Below are positions 17,555 through 26,480 of a stretch of 42,657 nucleotides of DNA, one piece after another (the first letter of the stretch is position 1; each line of letters starts with the position of its first letter). Location of the stretch: the NCBI RefSeq assembly GCF_023952475.1, contig NZ_JALHRX010000030.1, positions 1-42,657 of the forward strand. Reading direction: 5' to 3'. Origin of the DNA: Cupriavidus sp. WGlv3 (GTDB lineage: Bacteria; Pseudomonadota; Gammaproteobacteria; Burkholderiales; Burkholderiaceae). The position numbers and the translations under genes are program-made. A model generated the notes under the pieces. That model saw nothing but the letters and a program-made list of their open reading frames with translations, did not search any database and was not told the origin of the DNA.

Positions 17555-17928
17555 GCCAGCGTCGGTTTGCAGAATATTGTTCCCGGATTTTGCAGAATTT
17601 TGTGCCTGGCCCCATGGGCCCGGCTAATGGGCGCGACTGCGAGGCGGCCAGAGCATGGCGGTAGCCCCCTCCCACCCCGTCCGCGTGGCCCCGACTTGGC
17701 ACCGTGATCGCGCGGCACCCCCTGACGGCAACCGTTCCCGGCTCCGCAAGCCGTAGTGCGCCGCCAGCAACGGATCGAGCCGTTGGCAAAGGAACAAAAT
17801 TACTCAAAACGTCGGCCGGAGGAACAATCTTCAGCAAAATTCCTTGGCATAAAATTGTTCCCGGCGCCTCGGAAACGGCCACCTGGCGGGCGACCAGCAG
17901 GAACAATATTGTGCAAACCGACGCCGGT
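17555..17928. repeat. 374-bp block with inverted ends and internal repeats of the same motif (transposon-end-like)
   Basis: The ends 17555-17583 and 17900-17928 are inverted repeats of each other (26 of 29 positions). Further degenerate copies of the same motif, roughly GGAACAATATTNTGCAAA, occur at 17585-17609, 17791-17815, 17821-17843 and 17844-17864, in both orientations. Clustered repeats of one motif near element ends are typical of transposase binding sites in IS21, Tn7-like and Tn402-like elements. No transposase gene and no clear target duplication were seen. I read it as a non-autonomous or relic element. Confidence 0.6.
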
Positions 17929-18328
17929 CGGATCCAGGCCATCCCGAGCCCTGCGCCCCAACTGGGATCACCCGATGTCGCTGTATAGGGGATAAGCCAA
18001 AACGACTTGGCGACATGAGGAAGCGTCTTGTTCAGCATGACACGTGACATAGGTTTCGCGAGACGCCGGACATCCAAGGTTTTTCCGCCATTCCATCTGG
18101 CAGCCGCGTTTTTATGATGGCGCTACACCGGTTTATTCAGTTTCCCTGCAGTCTGCCGTTAGTTTGTCTGTGAATAACTTCCCAATGCATTACCGTGAAA
18201 CACAATCCTGCTAATAGGAAGCCCCAAGTACTTCGTGGGCGAAGCAACCGAGGCCGACCGGTGCGTCCCCGACGACCGCGTCGAAAACCGCTATTTGGCG
18301 TACCCCCGCTGGGCTGTCCATCCTTATC

Positions 18329-19036
18329 TTGATTCTGTCTACCGTGACGTATTACATCGGGGTCGTGTATCACGATACTCGGTTGGGCGTATACGGAATC
18401 GACTGGAAGATGTTTCGCGTTGATAGACTCGACTACATCTATTTCGGCATTGCCGCTACGCTTAGTGTGCTAACCAACGGTCTGGTAGCCTTCGGCAAGG
18501 AATGGACGTACATGGTTATCCTAATGTCATTTGGGACTGGCATAGCGCTGCTTGTTCTCGCACTTGACTATTTGAGCAGCAAGAGCAAAGCGCTTCGGAA
18601 TGGCGCAACCCGGGTATTTGGGAGCAACGCCAAGATTATTGCTTTCATCGTGGTCTGTGCCACGATGTTCCCAATGCTGATGTTTGGCCCCATCTTTCTG
18701 TTGGCATTAGGACTGGTTGTTCCAGCCGCCCTTGGAGATTTCGCTGCCATGCGTCAAGTCGCCGAAGAGCGGGCCGCGATGGCTGAAGGATGTCCCGTAC
18801 AGAGTGGCCGTGTGCGATGCATTGAACTGGTAGCAGATGGAAAAACGCTAACAACGGGATTTGCTCTAGAGGTTAGCAAGGAGAGGGTCGCTATACATGA
18901 CGGGTTGGCGACGTCTATATGGAGCATGAATGGACGGGAATTAATTGGAGCGAGTCCTCGGGCAATCGAGGCAATGAAGGTGAAAATTGCTGGGCAGAGG
19001 GAAGAGTCGTGCCTCTCAAAGCCGGAACGAGACTGA
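18329..19036 (+). CDS. Polytopic membrane protein of unknown function
   Basis: From TTG 18329 the frame gives 235 residues. It has three or four transmembrane segments (YIYFGIAATLSVLTNGLVAF, YMVILMSFGTGIALLVLALD, IIAFIVVCATMFPMLMFGPI plus FLLALGLVVPAAL) followed by a cytoplasmic-looking C-terminal domain of about 90 residues (CIELVADGKTLTTGFALEV). The same frame is open back to 18218 and includes another hydrophobic stretch (AGLSILILILSTVTYYIGVV), so the real start may lie upstream at a rare start codon. No family recognised. Base use is more AT-rich than the flanks. Confidence 0.6.
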   Translation: MILSTVTYYIGVVYHDTRLGVYGIDWKMFRVDRLDYIYFGIAATLSVLTNGLVAFGKEWTYMVILMSFGTGIALLVLALDYLSSKSKALRNGATRVFGSNAKIIAFIVVCATMFPMLMFGPIFLLALGLVVPAALGDFAAMRQVAEERAAMAEGCPVQSGRVRCIELVADGKTLTTGFALEVSKERVAIHDGLATSIWSMNGRELIGASPRAIEAMKVKIAGQREESCLSKPERD

Positions 19037-19663
19037 AAGATACATACCCGCTCATTTAGCGAGCGGAGCGCAGCGCCTCGCGTGATGCCGTGATTTAATT
19101 CGCGATAGTTGGAGAGATCCAATTTCAAGCAAAAAATGACGGCAATCACCCGGAGAGACAAAGGGCGAACTCATTCCAATGGCCGGCAGAGCCCCCGATT
19201 TTCAGCTCCGCGCGACCCTTGGCCAGGACTTGAACGACCTGCCCCTCCATGTGCACTAGGCGCTGCTAGCGGACTTGGCGGCGGGCTTGCCTCGCGCGTT
19301 ATACGAGCGCGCCGGCGTGACGGTCGGGCCGCCTGGCCGGTACAGGCGCTATAGCTGGATAGGATAGTGGCCAGTGTGCGGGTAGCCTCGAGCCCTCGAT
19401 AGCGAAAGCTCCATCAAGCTCCGCTGCTGTATATTTATACAGGTATCATATCCGCAGCCCGCGGCGACGAAGAAAGGCAAAGCAAGTGGCGGAAACCGGC
19501 TTAAGTGACTCGTGTACCACGTTTAGCTCACGACTTTGAGCGCTCTCGGGCTTGACTGCTTAGCGTCGCCTCGGCCGCCAGGTTGGCGGCCGAGGCGACT
19601 GAAGATGTTCGAGCCTGCGATGTTAGAATTCTCCAAACAACAAGGAATTCAAGACGGACGTTG
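19037..19663. other. Gene-free region upstream of the ABC-3C operon
   Basis: About 630 bp without a supported gene. It should hold the promoter of the ABC-3C-type operon. The only clear structure is the perfect 16-bp hairpin at 19565-19599, listed separately. Confidence 0.4.
19565..19599. repeat. Perfect 16-bp GC-rich hairpin, 3-nt loop
   Basis: GTCGCCTCGGCCGCCA at 19565-19580 pairs perfectly with 19584-19599 across the loop GGT. It lies 65 bp before the nuclease start codon. No T-run follows on the plus strand. It could be an insulator-type terminator, a 5' leader structure of the operon, or an operator. Confidence 0.65.
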
Positions 19664-20629
19664 ATGATGACAAACGAGCGTAAGCATCTCGCCCGCACGC
19701 TTTTCCAGCTCCAAGTGCACCGATCTGATGGCTTCGCATTCGAACATTTGTTCGGACGGGTCATGGAGTATTCGCGACCTGGATTTTTGAAAATCAAGCC
19801 GTACGGCAACCAGCGAGACCGCGGAAACGACGGCTACGAAAAGGCTGTTGGCAGGTACTTTCAAGTCTTCGCGCCCGAAAACCCTACCGCCAGCAAGAGC
19901 GCTGCGATCGCGAAGGCAGCGGAAGACTTCAAAGACAAGCTGCTGCCGTACTGGGGCACATTCTGCGTCCCACGCGAGTACGTATTTGTGTTCAACGATA
20001 AATATCGCGGCACCGTCTTCGACATCGAGAAAACTCTGGCCACGATCAAAACGGACCATAGCCTTAACGCCTGCGAAGCCTTTCTCAGCAAGCATTTGGA
20101 GCAAGAGTTTATTTGCTTGCCTGAAGATCAAATCTGCATGATTGTAGGCGGTTTACCGACGTGGGATTCGTTGGAGGGCCTTGACTACACCGTCCTGGGA
20201 GAAGTCATCCAGCATATTCAAAACTCTCCGCCCCAGAGCGCTCCGACAGGCAAAAAAATTGCACCGGATTTCGAAGAAAAAATCGAATTCAACGGACTCG
20301 CCGAGAACGGCGATTGGCTGCGAGCAAAGCAACGCGAGACATGGCAGATCGATGACTATTTGAGTCGAAACAGCGATTTCACCAAGCAAGCACTGCGTGA
20401 CTTTCTGGCTGGGTTCTATGCGGAGAGCATTGTTGCAGTCAAGGATGACCAAGGTGAATCAGGCGTTACGCTCGGTGACCTGCGATTCGCGTTTATCTTG
20501 AATCGAGTTGCGCCTCAAACCAACAATCCCGCTGCAGATCGACTGCGGCGCGACGCTGCTTTGGTTCTCATGGCGAAGTACTTTGAAGCCTGTGACATTT
20601 TCGAGGAACCGAACAATGTTGCTTCCTGA
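19664..20629 (+). CDS. ABC-3C-type effector with PD-(D/E)XK nuclease-like domain
   Basis: A 321-residue protein, first gene of a three-gene operon. The N-terminal half has a restriction-endonuclease-like core: Glu27 (FEHLF), Asp56 in RDRGNDGY and Gln67 in YFQVFAPE, the usual order of acidic and Q/E-x-K type positions. The C-terminal half (QTWQIDDYLSRN-like region, then LGDLRFAFILNRVAP) fits the C-terminal domain by which ABC-3C effectors join their ATPase partners. I infer a DNA- or RNA-cleaving defence effector. ATG 19664 and 19667 are both possible; the ribosome binding site is weak. Its end overlaps the next gene by 14 bp. Confidence 0.7.
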   Translation: MMTNERKHLARTLFQLQVHRSDGFAFEHLFGRVMEYSRPGFLKIKPYGNQRDRGNDGYEKAVGRYFQVFAPENPTASKSAAIAKAAEDFKDKLLPYWGTFCVPREYVFVFNDKYRGTVFDIEKTLATIKTDHSLNACEAFLSKHLEQEFICLPEDQICMIVGGLPTWDSLEGLDYTVLGEVIQHIQNSPPQSAPTGKKIAPDFEEKIEFNGLAENGDWLRAKQRETWQIDDYLSRNSDFTKQALRDFLAGFYAESIVAVKDDQGESGVTLGDLRFAFILNRVAPQTNNPAADRLRRDAALVLMAKYFEACDIFEEPNNVAS

Positions 20630-20876
20630 CAAGCACATTTCTTTTGCGGAGTCCCTGCTCGGTCTCGGGGCTTTCGTCATGGAAAACGTCTCTCAACCGA
20701 TCACAGTCGACAATCTGTGGCGCGCTTTTCAGCGACAAGCCTCATGCTATCCAGCCTTCCAGACGTTCGACAACATGGTGCTGGCTCTCGATGCTTTGTT
20801 TGCGCTCGGACTTATTCAGATGAATGACGCTGGTGAACTGCATCGCCACCGCCCGGAAGCGGCCTTATGCGCCTAA
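20616..20876 (+). CDS. ABC-3C middle component (MC6-like)
   Basis: An 86-residue protein starting MLLPDKHISFAESLLGLGAF. This opening and the winged-helix-like remainder (VDNLWRAFQRQ, then FDNMVLALDALFALGLIQM) resemble the small middle components of ABC-three-component systems, closest in my memory to MC6. It is thought to link effector and ATPase. GAGGA lies about 8 nt before ATG 20616. It overlaps the nuclease gene by 14 bp and the ATPase gene by 10 bp, so all three are translationally coupled. Confidence 0.7.
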   Translation: MLLPDKHISFAESLLGLGAFVMENVSQPITVDNLWRAFQRQASCYPAFQTFDNMVLALDALFALGLIQMNDAGELHRHRPEAALCA

Positions 20877-22861
20877 TCGAGCTTACATCGAATAGAACCA
20901 CCTTTAAGACCGTCAAGTTCAATCGGACGGGCGTGTCGCTCGTCATTGGCTCGCGGAAAGATCAATTGCATGGCGAGGACGACAGTCGATCCTATAACGG
21001 CGTTGGAAAGTCCCTACTGATCGAAATCATTCATTTTTGTTTGGGCTCCAGTACAAATACGAGCTTTCGCCAACATCTTCCCAGTTGGGAATTTACGCTG
21101 CGCTTTGAGATTGGACAAACCGCTTATTCTTCATCGCGTAGCACCGACAAGCAAGGCACCATTTCCCTGAACGGGCAAATATTGAAAGTCAAGGCCTTCA
21201 ACGAACTACTAGGGAAGCTTTGCTTTCATTTTCCTGATTGGGGTGGGTCGCAACTTAGTTTCCGTTCACTACTGCCGCGCTTCATTCGGCGATCCAAAGC
21301 TGACTATAACGATCCAAAAATTACCTCATCAGATCGAGAGCCATATACGGTCTTGCTACGGAATTTGTTCCTGCTTGGGATAGATATCTCTTTGGTTGAA
21401 AACAAGTACTCACTTCGCACTCGACAGTCTGAGCTGGAACTTTTTGAGAGAAACTTCAAGAACGATCCTTTCATTCGAGAATACTACACCGGTAGCAAGG
21501 ATGCGTCGCTGCAAGCAAAACATCTTGAAGAGCAAATTGCAAGGTTTGAGAGCGATCTAGCGCAGTTCGCCGTCGCGGAGGATTACTATCAAATCGAGAA
21601 AGAAGCAAACGATTTGACGGGCCGTCTCCGTGCGCTAAAAAACAAGAGAGCTGTCGTGGAAAACGCTCTTTCTAACGTTCAGAAGAGCCTCGAAGCACGC
21701 GCAGATATTCCGCGCGAGAAGGTGCTCGCTATGTATGGCGAACTCCAAAGAGCATTTCGCGACGAAACTTTGAAGCATCTGCAGGAAGTGGAAGCGTTTC
21801 ACTCGCAATTGCTGACAAATCGCATAGCCCGACTCGGCCAGGAACGAATGAGGTTGGAGACGGAGAAAAGGAATCTTGAGTTGGAGATTCACCAACTTAA
21901 CCAGTCGGTGGACGCCAAACTTAGGTATCTATCGGATAAAAGGGCGTTGGATCAATACGCTGCAGTAAGCGCGCAGCTGTCTGACTTGCGAGCTAAGTTT
22001 CATAAGCTACAAGATTACCAGCACTTACTACATAAGAGTCGGGAAGACGCCGCGTCCATTCGAATAAAATTGGCCGAAGAAAATATCAAGACCAATGCGT
22101 ATCTGGATGAGACATTTTATGAAACGGAGTCACGGCTCAATGTTTTCTCGTCTCTTGCGAAGCGCTTCTATCCTGACGCGCCGGCGGGTATAACACTTCA
22201 AAACAATATAGGCGACAATAAAACTCGCTATGATTTTGATGTCCGGATAGGAGGTCTGCTAGACAAGCCCCTATCCCGGTCTAACGCAAACGGCCGACCT
22301 TCTGCACGATATTTCGTTCTTCACGACACAAGCGACAACGTCTGTGCAAACATCAAACGTCTAGCGAGCGCTGATTTGCCGACGGCGCCATGGAATCGTG
22401 TAGAACGCTGGAAAGATTACAAACAAGCGCACATGTTCATCACGCGGGACGGAAAGACGGTGCGCCCCCAAGAACGAGATTTCTCGGTTCCTTGGCGTGC
22501 GACGAGACTTGAGAACAAGGTTGTGGGCGAAAGATCTAAGGGGATTTTTCTGCACGTTGAGAGTGTTCAGGTCCGTTCGGTAGAGTTAAAGCCAGGTCAA
22601 TCACCTCTAAATGACAAAGGGAAATGTATAAACGACAGAATTTCCCAATCTCCCGGGTTTACCGACGCACAGTATGACCGATTGGCACTTGCTTATATCA
22701 ATGCCAGCGTCCGCGCAGGGGAGTGGTTAGTGCCCGCGTTTCACGTCGCAATAGATCGTAACATTGGCGGCGGACACGACGACCCTCGCAATTTCGATCT
22801 TTCCCGTTGGGGAACCTTCATCTGCCACCGATTAGTGGCAATAGGCGACAGTTGCTCGTAA
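20867..22861 (+). CDS. Chimera: truncated ABC-3C (DUF2326-like) ATPase fused to amidase-like domain
   Basis: One 664-residue open frame with two unrelated parts. Residues 1-461 are an SMC/Rad50-like ABC-3C ATPase: Walker A SYNGVGKS (42-49), an N-terminal lobe, long coiled coil (about 180-400), then the start of the DUF2326-type C-terminal lobe (TRYDFDVRI). There it breaks off before the signature motif and Walker B. Residues 462-664 look like a peptidoglycan-recognition/N-acetylmuramoyl-L-alanine amidase domain: RPSARYFVLHDTS (His486), HMFITRDGKTV, AFHVAID (His626), GGGHDDPRNFDLSRW (His637, Asp639). The junction is near nt 22247-22256. No signal peptide is present for the amidase. A deletion fusing two genes is the simplest reading. 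Confidence 0.7.
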   Translation: MRLIELTSNRTTFKTVKFNRTGVSLVIGSRKDQLHGEDDSRSYNGVGKSLLIEIIHFCLGSSTNTSFRQHLPSWEFTLRFEIGQTAYSSSRSTDKQGTISLNGQILKVKAFNELLGKLCFHFPDWGGSQLSFRSLLPRFIRRSKADYNDPKITSSDREPYTVLLRNLFLLGIDISLVENKYSLRTRQSELELFERNFKNDPFIREYYTGSKDASLQAKHLEEQIARFESDLAQFAVAEDYYQIEKEANDLTGRLRALKNKRAVVENALSNVQKSLEARADIPREKVLAMYGELQRAFRDETLKHLQEVEAFHSQLLTNRIARLGQERMRLETEKRNLELEIHQLNQSVDAKLRYLSDKRALDQYAAVSAQLSDLRAKFHKLQDYQHLLHKSREDAASIRIKLAEENIKTNAYLDETFYETESRLNVFSSLAKRFYPDAPAGITLQNNIGDNKTRYDFDVRIGGLLDKPLSRSNANGRPSARYFVLHDTSDNVCANIKRLASADLPTAPWNRVERWKDYKQAHMFITRDGKTVRPQERDFSVPWRATRLENKVVGERSKGIFLHVESVQVRSVELKPGQSPLNDKGKCINDRISQSPGFTDAQYDRLALAYINASVRAGEWLVPAFHVAIDRNIGGGHDDPRNFDLSRWGTFICHRLVAIGDSCS

Positions 22862-23337
22862 GCGCTCATGACGTCAACCCAAAATATGTCTCCGTTTAAT
22901 CTTCGAAGCTGATCGGAGCTACGTGCAAGCGCATTCATCGACGCTGTTTGGATTGCACGTCCGCCGCCGACGTATCGATTTTCCGCCGATCGCGCGTTGC
23001 GTTCGTGCCCGGCATGCGCATAAAACTTGGCTATACCGACGATAAAAAGAGCTTCCTTAGCTTTAAACCGAGCAAGTCAGTGTGTCAGGTTGGTTGGAGG
23101 TTGCTGTATGCGGTTCATCGAACCACCCCCATCGGCCGCGCTGGGAACCCGGCAATCCGGGGTTGCCTCCAAGGCGACTGGGCTCGCGAGCCGGCGTCGC
23201 AAATAGCACCAACGCATCCTGACTGGCGATGACGAGGTCATTTGTTGAGGCGCGGAACGGTCATGAAGCGGTTTGCCGGCTTTTAGCGCGCGTCTCTGGT
23301 TCACGCCCTGTTTTCCCCGTTTTTTTCACCAATGAGG
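22862..23337. other. Intergenic region; possible coding relic on minus strand
   Basis: About 480 bp. The minus strand from 23076 leftward is open for 112 codons (running antisense into the amidase 3' end to 22741) and reads protein-like in part (FKAKEALFIVGIAKFYAHAG, then RRLNGDIFWVDVMS), yet has no start codon until 22938 and a TGA directly upstream. It may be a decayed gene. No other structure seen. Confidence 0.3.
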
Positions 23338-23391
23338 TTGCCCTCCGCGATTAAAATCGTCTATACCAAATACTACCTTTCCGTGCAGGAG
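23338..23391 (+). promoter_or_regulatory. Probable promoter and ribosome binding site of the DUF2272-like gene
   Basis: TTGCCC (23338-23343) and TATACC (23362-23367) are spaced by 18 bp, a plausible sigma-70 promoter about 30 bp before the start codon. AGGAG at 23387-23391 lies 5 nt before ATG 23397. This supports the gene being its own transcription unit rather than part of the upstream operon. Confidence 0.5.
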
Positions 23392-23396
23392 CCTTC

Positions 23397-23969
23397 ATGC
23401 CGACCCTCTTTCAAGAATGCCTCATTGCGATAGCGAAGGGACAACACCAGAAGTATCACGAGATGAACGAGGATAATCCAATCCTTGCCGAGCAAATCCG
23501 TCAGTACTGGGAGGATCTCGGCAAAACGTTTCTAGGAACGGATGTGTATTGGTCGGCGGTATTCGTGAGTTGGTGCGTAAAGCGAGCCTCGGAGGACGCG
23601 GCGGTGGCACCCGTGGGGTTTGTGTTCGCGCGTCGACATTCTCAGTTTTGTTTCCGGGCAATCAAGAATGCCCAGGATGGGACGGGATTTTTTTGGGGGC
23701 GAAGAATTGAACAGTACGCTCCGAAAGTTGGCGACATTATCCAAAATAATCAACCTGGCGAGCACTTCGACTTCGATTACGCCGCCGCACACGAAAAGTA
23801 TGCTTCGCACTCGGCCATCGTCGTAGAAGCTTCGGATAGCGAAATAGCAACGATTGGGGGTAATGAACACAACTCAATTGGAAAGGTCACAATTCAATTG
23901 GATTCGCATGGACGCATCAAACAAAGGAATAGCCAGTCCTTCATCTCCATTGTGGAATGTGCCTTATGA
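23397..23969 (+). CDS. DUF2272-like protein (CHAP/NlpC-type fold suspected)
   Basis: A 190-residue protein without a signal peptide. It has the pattern of DUF2272 proteins: YWSAVFVSWCVKRA with a candidate catalytic Cys (about residue 60), RRHSQFCFRAIKNA, PKVGDIIQNN, and YASHSAIVVEASDSEIATIGGN with a candidate catalytic His. This Cys-His layout resembles CHAP/NlpC-P60 peptidoglycan hydrolases. It follows the amidase-like domain, so the two may once have formed a cell-wall-degrading effector module. Enzyme activity is inferred only. Start is backed by AGGAG and a promoter. Confidence 0.6.
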   Translation: MPTLFQECLIAIAKGQHQKYHEMNEDNPILAEQIRQYWEDLGKTFLGTDVYWSAVFVSWCVKRASEDAAVAPVGFVFARRHSQFCFRAIKNAQDGTGFFWGRRIEQYAPKVGDIIQNNQPGEHFDFDYAAAHEKYASHSAIVVEASDSEIATIGGNEHNSIGKVTIQLDSHGRIKQRNSQSFISIVECAL

Positions 23970-24689
23970 TGTGGCCGCCCATTCTTCCTCGGGCCAACCC
24001 CTCCGATACAAGCATCAATGCCCAATCGGAGCGAAGAAAGAAAGCGCTGCGCCCAGAAACTAGCTGCGCACTGCGTGCCGCCAGGCAGAGAGGTAGTTGA
24101 CGGCAAGCGAGATAAGAAGGGCCCAACAAAAATGTGCTAATGAAAGCCATTCGATGTTTAATAGGACTGGTTTCAGACTGCGTCCGATATGTTTATCCGA
24201 CTAGTAATGCTCACTGCTGGTCGGAGACTGCGGTACAGAGCCAGAAGCCGGCAACCCAGAGCACGAGCACAAGCACCAAAGTGTCCACGGGCGAGGCGGT
24301 TGTAGGCAGCGCCAGTTGCATCCAAGCTCAGCGGGGAATGGCGCAGGGCTGCCAGGCGAATCACGAGCCAGTGGCGACTTGAGTTTAGGCTGCACAACAA
24401 CGGCGAACGTGGTCAAACCGTTGGGAGCCAGACAGTGTGATCACCACTGGAGATTGCAACAGCGGTGTCTTGTCCGTTGAAGGCGGACGGCTTGGCATAA
24501 TAGTGGCAGGGGTTGGAAAAATCCTCCCGCGGATGTCAATTACGTACGACTGAACGCAGATATAAGTGTCTGGGTGTCAGCCCCCATCGCTGGAACAACG
24601 GGGGTTCGCTCTGGTATTCGACAGCTCATTGACGCCCAATATCTCAGACGTTATGGTCGAAATCAAATGCGCCACGCGAAACATGGTGG
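23970..24689. other. Gene-free region
   Basis: About 720 bp between two convergent genes. Only short overlapping frames occur and none has supporting features. No repeat, RNA gene or element end was recognised. Confidence 0.4.
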
Positions 24690-25760
24690 TTATTTTTGCC
24701 GTGTCTGCTCAGCTAACTGATGATTAGCATAAAATCTGTAGACTACGACCGCGCGCATCATATACGGCCAACGTCGCTTGTGATCCGGCTTCCCATGACA
24801 GTCCTTCGATGCATACGCATTTAGTTGGGCTGAGATGGCATCGCCGCTACTCCTTGCCTTTCCCAGCGTGCAGTTTGCCGTGACAGGAGATGAGTTGCGA
24901 ATCCGTGAATTGATAATAACGTCCTCGATTTTTCCATTAGGTTGCCCGGCGACCTTCCGGTAAGAGGGCCACCAATATTCCTTCAACCATGCATTGATGA
25001 GATAAGCCTGCCCCTCCCTGGTTCTAAGGACGAGGCGCATATTGTGCCGAAAAATTCTCCAGTCTTCTTCGTTGGTTTTGTACTTTCTGTATATTCCACA
25101 ATAGCGATCCCCAGCATATCCATGCTCGACGTATCCAAATGGCTTTCCGTTCAGATCAATAACAATTACGGTCGAAGGCCTGTTGCAATGGCCGCCGTCC
25201 GCGTAAAGCCGGTCGAAATTGATGCCTTGAAGCTGATAGAACCGCGTCGCCTGTGGCAGGGAATCTCCTCTATCTTTCTTGATGAAGGAGAAGAAATCAG
25301 CGAGAGAATCGCTGTCAGCATGGGAAACACCAATCGCGCCCTTCGAATAGCTCATTAAACGTTTTCCGTCTGCGCCAATGACGCCCCCCCAGTTCTTTCC
25401 GGCAGGGTCGTCCGGTAGTCCATCAGCAGGCTCTACTCCCCATTCCGCCACCGCCAGCGCCAGACCGACTAACCCCAAGTCATTGATCGCTTTAGGATCG
25501 GATGGCTTCGCCACGTATGCGTCAACAATGCCCTTAATGTAACTTGCCTCAAGTTGCCTGGCACTAGGATCATCATCCGCAGTTTGGCTCCACCCACCTT
25601 GACGCAAAAACCCATCCAAGAGGTCGTCATTGATGGGCTGACCGGGCGGCTCGACCATCGGCATTCGAGCATAAGCGACATTGGCAGATGAGAGGATTGC
25701 GATGCAAACAATTAAGCGGAGCGGCCGTGCGAAGCCCCAGCTGCCTGAACCTTCATGCAT
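24690..25760 (-). CDS. Secreted protein of unknown function
   Basis: A 356-residue protein with a signal peptide (PLRLIVCIAILSSANVAYA, cleavage expected after AYA). ATG 25760 is chosen because GAGGAGG lies 6 nt upstream; a longer in-frame start would translate that Shine-Dalgarno as Glu-Glu-Glu-Pro. The mature part has WGVEPADGLPDDPAGKNWGG, SKGAIGVSHADSDSLADFF and GYAGDRYCGIYRKY, with several Cys that could form disulfides. The first half, with acidic and aromatic residues around AVAEWGVE, is loosely like lysozyme or glucosaminidase folds, but I cannot assign a family. It is monocistronic. Confidence 0.75.
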   Translation of the reverse strand: MHEGSGSWGFARPLRLIVCIAILSSANVAYARMPMVEPPGQPINDDLLDGFLRQGGWSQTADDDPSARQLEASYIKGIVDAYVAKPSDPKAINDLGLVGLALAVAEWGVEPADGLPDDPAGKNWGGVIGADGKRLMSYSKGAIGVSHADSDSLADFFSFIKKDRGDSLPQATRFYQLQGINFDRLYADGGHCNRPSTVIVIDLNGKPFGYVEHGYAGDRYCGIYRKYKTNEEDWRIFRHNMRLVLRTREGQAYLINAWLKEYWWPSYRKVAGQPNGKIEDVIINSRIRNSSPVTANCTLGKARSSGDAISAQLNAYASKDCHGKPDHKRRWPYMMRAVVVYRFYANHQLAEQTRQK

Positions 25761-26116
25761 AGGTTCCTCCTCCGTCGCTGTCCTTTGGTTCATGGCCACT
25801 GGCGTAGCGCCCTACGTAAGCGTGGGTGTGGGTGTCGATAGTAGTAGTCCATCGCTGGCGCATTTTCAACCTCGCGGTCTTTCGCCACCCTGGCAATCCA
25901 AGCCTGAAACGGCGGATTCTGAGTTGGCGATGTTCGTTCGTGTCGATTTGCCGGTGGCGCACGTGCGTAACGGCATCAACGATGGAATATCTCTTGGAAA
26001 GAGCTTGCTCGGCCTGTTCTCTACGCTTAACCAAAGTCGTAAGCGTTGCACCAGCACCGTATGTTCATGAGAGTCCGAAGACGCGGTCTAATTCCCATCA
26101 GAATCTGGTAGGACAA

Positions 26117-26480
26117 GATGAAATAGAAATCAAGGCGCGGGGTCGCCGGTATGGCTCCACGAACTGCACAAAAGAGTTCCACACGCAGGTCGTGGCAGAA
26201 GCACGAGACCCGACACGCTCGCTGTCAGAAGTTGCCCGCGCGCATGGCCTGAACGCAAATCTCGTGTCGAAGTTGTGGCGGGATCAGGAGCCAGCCGCGA
26301 CATCCGCGTTGGCTCCGGCCGATTTAATCCTGCCCGTGCACATGACGTCGCCGCCGGCGGCGGAGCCGATCGACCGGGCTTGTCATCGCATGTCGTGGCG
26401 CGCGCGTGTGTTTCGATGGCAAGCCTGAGTGTGTTGTTCTACGGCTTCTGCTAGCGAGCTTGGTGGGAGGGGATCTGTGA
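26117..26480 (+). pseudogene. IS66-family tnpA (OrfA) relic
   Basis: The frame reads TKEFHTQVVAEARDPTRSLS and EVARAHGLNANLVSKLWRD, the helix-turn-helix of IS66 TnpA. It then shifts frame near 26375 and continues as LVIACRGARVCFDGKPE to TGA 26478, matching the usual TnpA C-terminus. The stop overlaps the tnpB start as TGATG, the coupling normal for IS66. No proper start codon remains. A decayed insertion sequence. Confidence 0.7.

Noticed and set aside
17466..18077. Minus-strand open frame of 203 codons
   Set aside because: It runs through the inverted-repeat block and the terminator hairpin, so the frame is probably accidental.
25761..25799. Earlier start of the secreted protein
   Set aside because: It would translate the GAGGAGG ribosome binding site and place 13 charged residues before the signal peptide.
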